Assembly: GCA_013076295.1 (NCBI GenBank) | Contig: RQOL01000618.1 | Location: forward strand, 3,410,001 to 3,474,000 | Direction: 5' to 3' | Source: Sanderia malayensis | Lineage: Eukaryota > Cnidaria > Scyphozoa > Semaeostomeae > Pelagiidae | Length of the DNA stretch: 64,000 nucleotides | Shown here: in pieces, positions 57,301 to 64,000 of the stretch | How the letters are laid out: every line of letters begins with the position of its first letter | How positions within the stretch are numbered: position 1 is the stretch's first letter | The notes under the pieces: generated by a model | What the model was told of the DNA's origin: nothing | The model's input: only the letters and a program-made list of their open reading frames with translations | Database searches by the model: none | Made by a program: the position numbers and the translations under genes

Positions 57301-60300
57301 ACCAGATCCTTGTACATGTTCATTACAATCGAGCAGTCCTGCTTGTTCTCAGCGACAACAAGCTCGGCACGTCGCTTGACGTCATTGTACAATTTCATTG
57401 CTGGTTTGTTGTAGTAGGCAATGTATCTTCCGTACGTCTGTTTCATCTGCTTCAATGCATCGACTGTTTGCATCATTCTTGCTTTGGCAATCGCAAAGAT
57501 CCTCTGTGCAACCTCGTATACATCGACTTGATTCTTCATCACGAAAGCCTCGACTTCACCGTAGAAATCTTCCCATTCTCTCTTTGGAATTGCGCGCAGA
57601 TATCTGTAGACCTTTTCGCCTGTCCTGTACGCATTCAGATATCTCATCTCAGCAATGCCGTACGCTTTCATGATCTTGGCCTTTGCAGCGTTGAGCGAAG
57701 CGAACAATGTTTCAGTCAGGTTGACGTTCTTGGCAGCTGCAATGGCTTTCAGAACATCGACATTGACACCGTACTTCTCCAAGTGGTTGAAGATGTCCAT
57801 ATCCTTCCATGCTTGTTCGAGTGGCTTGACGATCTCCATTGCCGAAAATTGATCAACAACCTTAACCATTTCCTTCATCGTTGCAATGAGTCTGTCTCCA
57901 AGCGTCTGGAATCCAAGGTGGATGATATCTTCAACAGGTTTAGAGGTCATGATGGCATAAACACCTTTGACATCAGCAATGACCTTGTCGGCTTCTGCTC
58001 TCCATCTCTTGATGATTTCCTCTCTGTTCTTGTACACTGATTTTGCGTATTTCACTGCATCCTTCGAGTATTCGAGGCTTCCGTCGATCAAAGACTCGGT
58101 GATCTGTTCGGGTGTCATCTTGGCGATGCTTTTTACGTATTTGACAACACGCTCCGTCTCAGTTGTAACCTTGCTTTTAATCTCATTCAACTTGGCTTCC
58201 AATTCGGTTTTGTACGATGCCAGGATTGCATCGAGGAATGATCCGATTTCAACTTCAGCAACACGCAGAGATCTCAACTGATCCCTCATCTTCGTGTACA
58301 ACGGCTTGATTGGCTTCAAAAGAGGTGTGACGAATCTCTCCAAGATCTCAATCAACTCGGTGATTCTCTGTCTGGTTGGTGTGTAGATCTTGGTGAATTC
58401 AGATTTGACAATGCTCTTTACTTCCTTGGAGGCATCAACGAATAGTGGTCTGAAATGCTTGTCAATTGAAGCTTGGCATTTCGTAGCACATCTTACAATC
58501 GGTTGGAAGAAGGAGTTGATACGTCTCAAAACTTTCTTCACCTTCTTTGCGTAAATTCTGGTGTCTTTGATGTACTTGAAAATTTTCACTTTCATGTCTT
58601 CGGGAAGGGTTTTGAAGCTCTTCAATGCTTCGTCGTAGTGCACTTTGACGCTCTTGCCTTGGATCTCATACTCCAAAATGTCACGGGTCAGTTGACGTGT
58701 CTTCTCTTCGAGGTTGAAGTTGGCTCTCATCTCCTTTACTTTCTGTACGTATATCTTCACCAGCTCGCCAAGTCTCTCCTTTCTGTATGGCACGGGCATA
58801 TCAACAACGTACTTGACAATGTCCTTCTTCAATTGGATCAATTTCTCGGAAAGATTCTTCTTCCACGTCTTGGTGAACTTCTCTACCATCACTTGTGCTT
58901 GTGCAACGATTTCTTCCATCGTCTTTCCGCGGATTTTGAATTCCTTTGCGAGTTTAACTGCAGTCTTTGCAACAGGGATGCCAGATTCAGTGATGTTCTT
59001 CGCAACGATGTAGGCAATCTTTGCAACACGTTTTGCTTCTTCCATCGCAACCTTGGACACTTCAACGCTTCTGCGTGCGATTTCTCGCGTCTTCTCCATG
59101 ATCTCGGGCATCTTCTCGTGAACTTTTGTCAACGCCTTGCTTGTCATCTTCAACCCTTTGTTGGTCAAAGCGGCAGCTCGCTTCAAAGTCTCCACGATCA
59201 ATTCTCCCGATTTCTCCTTCAATCCAGCGAAGTCAATCTCATCGAATCTCTTGTCAGCTTCGTTGATCAGTCTCAGGATTTGTGAAGTGACATTGCGTGC
59301 CACCTCAATGCTGACCTTTCGTCCAGTGGTGCTGAAATGGTTGCTCATTTTCTTGAAGAAGTCGGTAGCGTTGCTGATCGCACGTTTCACAACTGGTACA
59401 ATCATGTCTCTGATGGCACCAGTCGTGTCCTTGTTCCATTTAAAGACCAAGTTGCTTGTTGCAGAGTTCAATTCGTATTTGAAAACAGCTTCGTTGACGA
59501 TCTTCAAGCCAAACTTGCGCTGTAGAGTAACAGAGACGATTCTGTCTTCGATGATTTGAGCGACGATCTGGGCAGACAATCTTGGGCTCAGAGTAACATT
59601 GTAGACAACAGCGTGGTTCTTTGTATCGTAGTAAGCAGACCAACCAGCCTGGTGTTTCTGGTAGAAAACGGTCCATCCAGCAACGTATCTCCATGGGCAG
59701 AAACGTCCCTTGAATCCGGCCACACGTCCAAGAAGCTGAGTGCTGACGGTCACCTCCCTTCGTTTGGGGTCCCATTGTCCAGAAAACACAACGTTCCAGT
59801 TTTTCTTCAAGGCATCAAAAGTCAAGAACACTGTCCTCTGCCTCTTGTTGTATTTTGCGACAGCCTGGAAGCGTTCCTTTCCAAGAACAAACAGTCTCGA
59901 GAGAGCAAGATATTGAGATTTCTTCACTTCACCTACAATCTTCATCAAGCTTTTCTTCATGGCTACAATTTCAAACGAGGCGAACCCGGCCTTCTTGTAG
60001 AAGACGGCAATTGTCTTGACGAAAGACTTTGTGCTTGTCTTGAGCTCAAAAGCAAGCTGAATGTTACTGTAACTGACAACTGCTTCGATGATTTCTCTTG
60101 GGATGATCTGGTTGCCTTGTTTTGATTCAGTGAACAGCCTTAATCCCATGACCTTCTTTTCCTTCAACCAATAGCCGGCGACTCTCATCGTGCGTCCGAG
60201 GGCCGAGACGGTGAAGATGGCAGTCTTCGTCTTCTTGTTGTACTCGCTTCCCATGAAGAACTCGCGGTTGTAGGCCAGATATTTGAAGCTGAGGCCTTGG

Positions 60301-63300
60301 ATGTCATTGCGGTCAACGTAAGCTGCGACCCACGTGAAAACACGGTTGTAATTAGACCATTCGAGTTTCAGATCTGTGGTCAATCTCCACCCGTTGATCT
60401 TGTCGAGTCTTCCAACAAGTTTCACGAACATTCTAGGCAAGAATTCGATCGATACATCCAGTTGTCTTCCCTCCTTGTCATAGCTGATCAAGTGGGTGAC
60501 TCTTTTACCAGGCAAGTACATAACATCGGCGATCAGATCTGTTGACGTCTCGCTGTTTGCAAACGTGATGACAACGGCAGATCTGCGACCTTGTGCGTAA
60601 TTCAAACCAAAGGTGATACCATGAGCGGTTCTGCTTGCTGTGCTACGGTCACTGTACGTCACGTCCCAACCGTATGTGAATGGCTTGTCTGCAATGGTGA
60701 CGGTCATTTCGTTCTTGAAAAACTTCTCTGCATTAGTGAGCGAAAGTGTGTTGGTAAACGCAGTGCTGAAAATCACATAATCTTTCTTGCGGATTCCAAA
60801 GTATTTAGTTGACATGCGTTGCGAGTTGTGGACTTTCCAGTTCAAAGAATAAATCATTTGATATTCTTTGATGCTCAGTGTGGAAACGACACCAACTTCT
60901 GGCTTTCCGTAGATCAGAGATGCGACGTAGTTAACTGGCAGTTTCTTGTTAACCCAAGCTTCGACTTTCACTGAGTAGGTGGTTGAAACTTCTGATGCTT
61001 GACGACTGTATGTTCCCTGCAACTTCACCATCTTCTTGAAACCGTTGGCTTCAACACCGAATGCGATATCTGAGTTGGCCTGGCGTTCAGTGAAAACACG
61101 GGCGCTGACTGACTTCTCACCGACCTTCGTTGTCGACATTAATTCCATTCGGCAGAGGCTCTTGTATGTGAATGACATAACATTCTGGATCAGTTCCTTC
61201 TTGTTGTAGATAACCTTGGTGGTGACGGCACGTCTTCCTTCGGCGTTCGTGTAAACAGCAGAGATTGCAGCTGTCTTCTTCAAAACTCTGACAGTCCACA
61301 TCAAGTTTTTGGCACCATCCATGCTCTTGTACAAACCGCAAACCTCAACCGGCTGCTTGTTGTTTCCATAAACAGTGGCACAAACCCGTGCACCATTTCC
61401 GCTCTTCTCAGTATACTTGGCAATAGCAATGCCAAAGGTTTTGCCTTGTACATTGGCACCAATATCAACGGACATCTTGTTGTAGAGCACATAGACAGAA
61501 GCAGTCTTTCCAGCGGCTACGACAGCAAACTTGACTTCGTTGAATCTCTCTGTCTTGTAGTGTCCAAGAGAAGCTTCAAAGTATCTTCCACTGAAGCAAG
61601 TCATGTTAGCGATGACTCTCTTCACGTCCTGGCTGTTGGTCATTCCAAAGTAAACGGTTGACTTTCTCTCTGATTGCAAGTGTTTGACGGTGAAGTTCAG
61701 TCCCTTTTCATCGCTGGTCTTCACGTAACGTCCGTTCATCACAACAGCTTGGTTGATTTGGTTAGCTTCGAGTTTGATCGTCAAGTCCTTGGAACTTGGT
61801 TTGAAAAAGGCCTGGGCAGATAGGAATTTCTCTGGCCAATAGATTGTCTTACTGTGTACGCTGTACATATCTTCTTCTCTTGTGAATTCTGTGACGTGTT
61901 CGAATTTGTACCAGTCGTACGAGGCGGATGCCAAAACTCCAGTTGTCTTGTAGCCGTCGGCGGATTCGTTGAAGTAAAGGAAACGTGTGCGCATGACTTT
62001 CTGGGTGAGAAGATTGTTGATGAAATTCACTTCGAATCTGTTCGTGTTGTTGTGGTATTCGACGACGAGTTCAGCGGATTTCTTGTCCTTGAATTCACCA
62101 ACGATAAGTCGTCTGACTTTGTCTGTCTGTTGGTATCTGATCATGCCTGAGAATCCTCGACTGTATGAAGCACCGGGTGTTCCAACTCGGATCATTCCGG
62201 TCCATTGATTGCCATCCAAAATCTCCTTTTTCTGCATTGATACACTCATCTCATATGTTGTGAGCTTGGGGTCGGCTTTGACAATCTTCATTCCGAAGTG
62301 TGCTGGTCCGGATAATGGGAAGTATGGAGCCTCGTAATCGCGGAAAGCCACTGGTACGGACATGCTTGTGCACAGACCCAAACCGAGGATCATCTTGGAG
62401 TTCAAACAGAAATCCGGGCTGACCTTTCGTGATTGTCCTTCGATCAATTTGATATCTTCATTGACAAACATGAATGGAGTGGATCTGGAAACAGATATAT
62501 TAAATATTTTAATAAGACAACAAATAAATCATAAAACAAATGAATAAACATCTATAAAACATGCACCATAACAATTTCAAGATCTATATAGCAGCCGAGA
62601 TCAAGGATTCATATGTTGGACTTTGGCATTAGATAAAATAAAGCTTGTACCAATAAGAAACGGATGTATAGCGGTATACTCGTGGAGCAATGTGGCCACA
62701 GTATTCTGATTAGTTCCTTTAAGATTGTAACCAAATGGTCCAGAAGGGTGTGTTTTAACATCATTATGACAAGTGCAGCAACTTTTAGTGAAAGAACATA
62801 ATACAATAGCTACTTACGAGATGTTGAAGAATTCGATTGGTTCTTCGGGTGCATCAATGTTGATCTTGAACAATTTGCCTTGTTGGTATGAAACTGAACC
62901 TTTCATCATTTGAGATGTGAACATTGAAGAGTTGACAAAGACACCGGTATCAATGTAGTGAGAGTGAACGCCCATCTGTCCTGAAACTTCTACAACAGCA
63001 CTGGAAAGAAAAGCAAAACATTATGTTCAATTGCAGTCAAAGCAATTTAAATAGTTGACAAATGGCAATAAATTTAGTAAGATTTAAAGGCAAGAAGAAA
63101 AATAACAACTTAAGAAACTGATGGCTTCGTACAATTACGTAACGGTGGAGTAATCTCAATCAGACAGACTCAAACCAGACAGATTCAAGACAGACATATT
63201 CACATCAGACAGACACAAACTCCACATACCTTGGTCTGACGAATCCTTTGATCTCCATATTACTTGGTCCCCAGAACATGTTTCTGATGTCGAATTTACC

Positions 63301-64000
63301 ATTGAGTTCCAACGATCCAACGGCAGACCCTTTCAGGGCAAGTTTGATTGGCAAACCAAGACCAGTTGGTACGGAGTGAGTCATTTCCAAGAACATAATG
63401 CTCTTTGTGAAGGTCTTCTTGCCGCCACGGGCTACTTTCAGAAGCAAATCAATTACGTTCATGTTGTCGATCTTGTCAACTGCCCAGAAGATGTCGTCGT
63501 AGCTAATAACGCGCATCTCGTGGCCCATGATCTTCATGGAAAGAGATCCACTTGGTTGGACGCGTTGCTTGTTCACCTGAATGGCGAAATAACAGAAAAA
63601 AATGCTTAATTGAAGAGTAAAATCTCGTGCAAATATGATTCAGTACCAATCTAATCGCATCAAACAACTAAAAAACAATCACAGCCTGAAAAGTTACAAT
63701 ATAAACCAAGGGTTATCAACCAATCAAACAAACGCCTATTGATATCACCCCACATCAGTACAACAGACAATAATCTTCACGTAACATGGTATAAAGCCCA
63801 ATATGTGGAACACCAACATGGTGAGAAAATGTGCTCACCTTTTCATGAAGATAATCGATGTTTGATTTGACGTTTCCAAAGCCTCTCTTGCTTCTCAACT
63901 TTGCACGATCTTCTTTGGTGAATGTGTAATCGAAGATCTTGACTACGGTGTTGTCAGCCAAGTAGCCACCTTTTCCAAACAGATCTTCAATGAGAGTTTC
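51301..64000 (-). CDS. Giant apolipophorin/apoB-like large lipid transfer protein (5' end off the window)
   Basis: Exons, in transcription order: 64000-63839 (partial), 63576-63230, 63000-62818, 62484-53570, 53459-53052, 52736-52353 and 52112-51301; all join in frame to 3,736 residues here. The first exons read FGKGGYLADNTV and SKRGFGNVKSN, the end of the vitellogenin-N lipid-transfer module and its open beta-sheet region (the N-terminus lies to the right). The 8,915-bp exon encodes about 1,040 residues of beta-strand-rich sequence, then about 1,900 residues of Lys/Tyr/Ala-rich amphipathic helix. A VWD-like exon (MIFGKNHVMTFDKKFYDVPK), a Cys-rich C8-like exon and a VWA-like C-terminal exon follow. 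By family, this is a secreted lipid carrier of the apoLp-II/I or apoB type. Vitellogenin is less likely because there is no polyserine/phosvitin region. Confidence 0.85.
63884..63895 (-). other. Predicted furin site RSKR in the lipoprotein
   Basis: LRSKRGFGN fits the R-X-K/R-R furin rule and lies just after the lipid-transfer module. Insect apolipophorin precursors are cut by furin at a comparable position to give apoLp-II and apoLp-I. Confidence 0.5.

Noticed and set aside
54786..58040. Long open frames on the plus strand opposite the lipoprotein giant exon (up to 664 residues)
   Set aside because: They are antisense shadows of a highly biased coding exon (Lys/Ala/Tyr-rich); their composition (His/Leu/Cys/Phe-rich) matches no protein and there are no plausible starts or splice sites.

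Overview
The window is nuclear DNA from an invertebrate animal. It is AT-rich, and the genes are split by short GT..AG introns. The set includes CHERP, coilin, SPICE1, CDC14, SRP19, an apolipophorin-type lipoprotein and a C2H2 zinc-finger gene. Many tRNA-type SINEs, a non-LTR retrotransposon fragment and several MITE families are present. This mix fits a non-bilaterian or marine invertebrate (cnidarian or sponge are my best guesses), but the sequence does not name a species. All exon models were built by hand from frame, splice sites and protein resemblance; no search was run.

Layout, left to right: the 3' end of CHERP (+); a 75-bp minisatellite; a secreted SGNH hydrolase (-); an ER thioredoxin-fold protein ending in KIEL (+); cystathionine gamma-lyase (-), head to head with SRP19 (+) across 250 bp; a 17-finger C2H2 gene (+) facing coilin (-). 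Next comes a tandem segmental duplication (14758-18841 and 18842-20881) covering the zinc-finger 3' end, coilin and the first three SPICE1 exons. The left unit keeps the working zinc-finger and coilin genes; the right unit supplies the working SPICE1 5' end. The left unit also carries a hAT-type MITE with a second MITE nested inside, and the right unit still shows the empty site.

Then follow SPICE1 (+), a 4-kb stretch with few recognisable features, a Ras-like GTPase (+), a truncated non-LTR retrotransposon, CDC14 phosphatase (+, 18 exons), a 2-kb inverted repeat with a TATA/initiator core promoter in each arm pointing inward, a chitin-deacetylase-like secreted protein that has lost its metal ligands (-), and a 105-residue thioredoxin (-). 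Last is the 3' part of a giant large-lipid-transfer lipoprotein gene (-). It contains one 8.9-kb exon, then VWD-type and VWA-like C-terminal modules, and it runs off the right edge.

The genes do not form an obvious pathway. Most are housekeeping genes (splicing, signal recognition particle, Cajal body, centriole, cell-cycle phosphatase, transsulfuration, redox) interspersed with secreted proteins. The most unusual DNA is the palindrome at 42340-44378, the nested MITEs with their empty-site control, and the decaying duplication.
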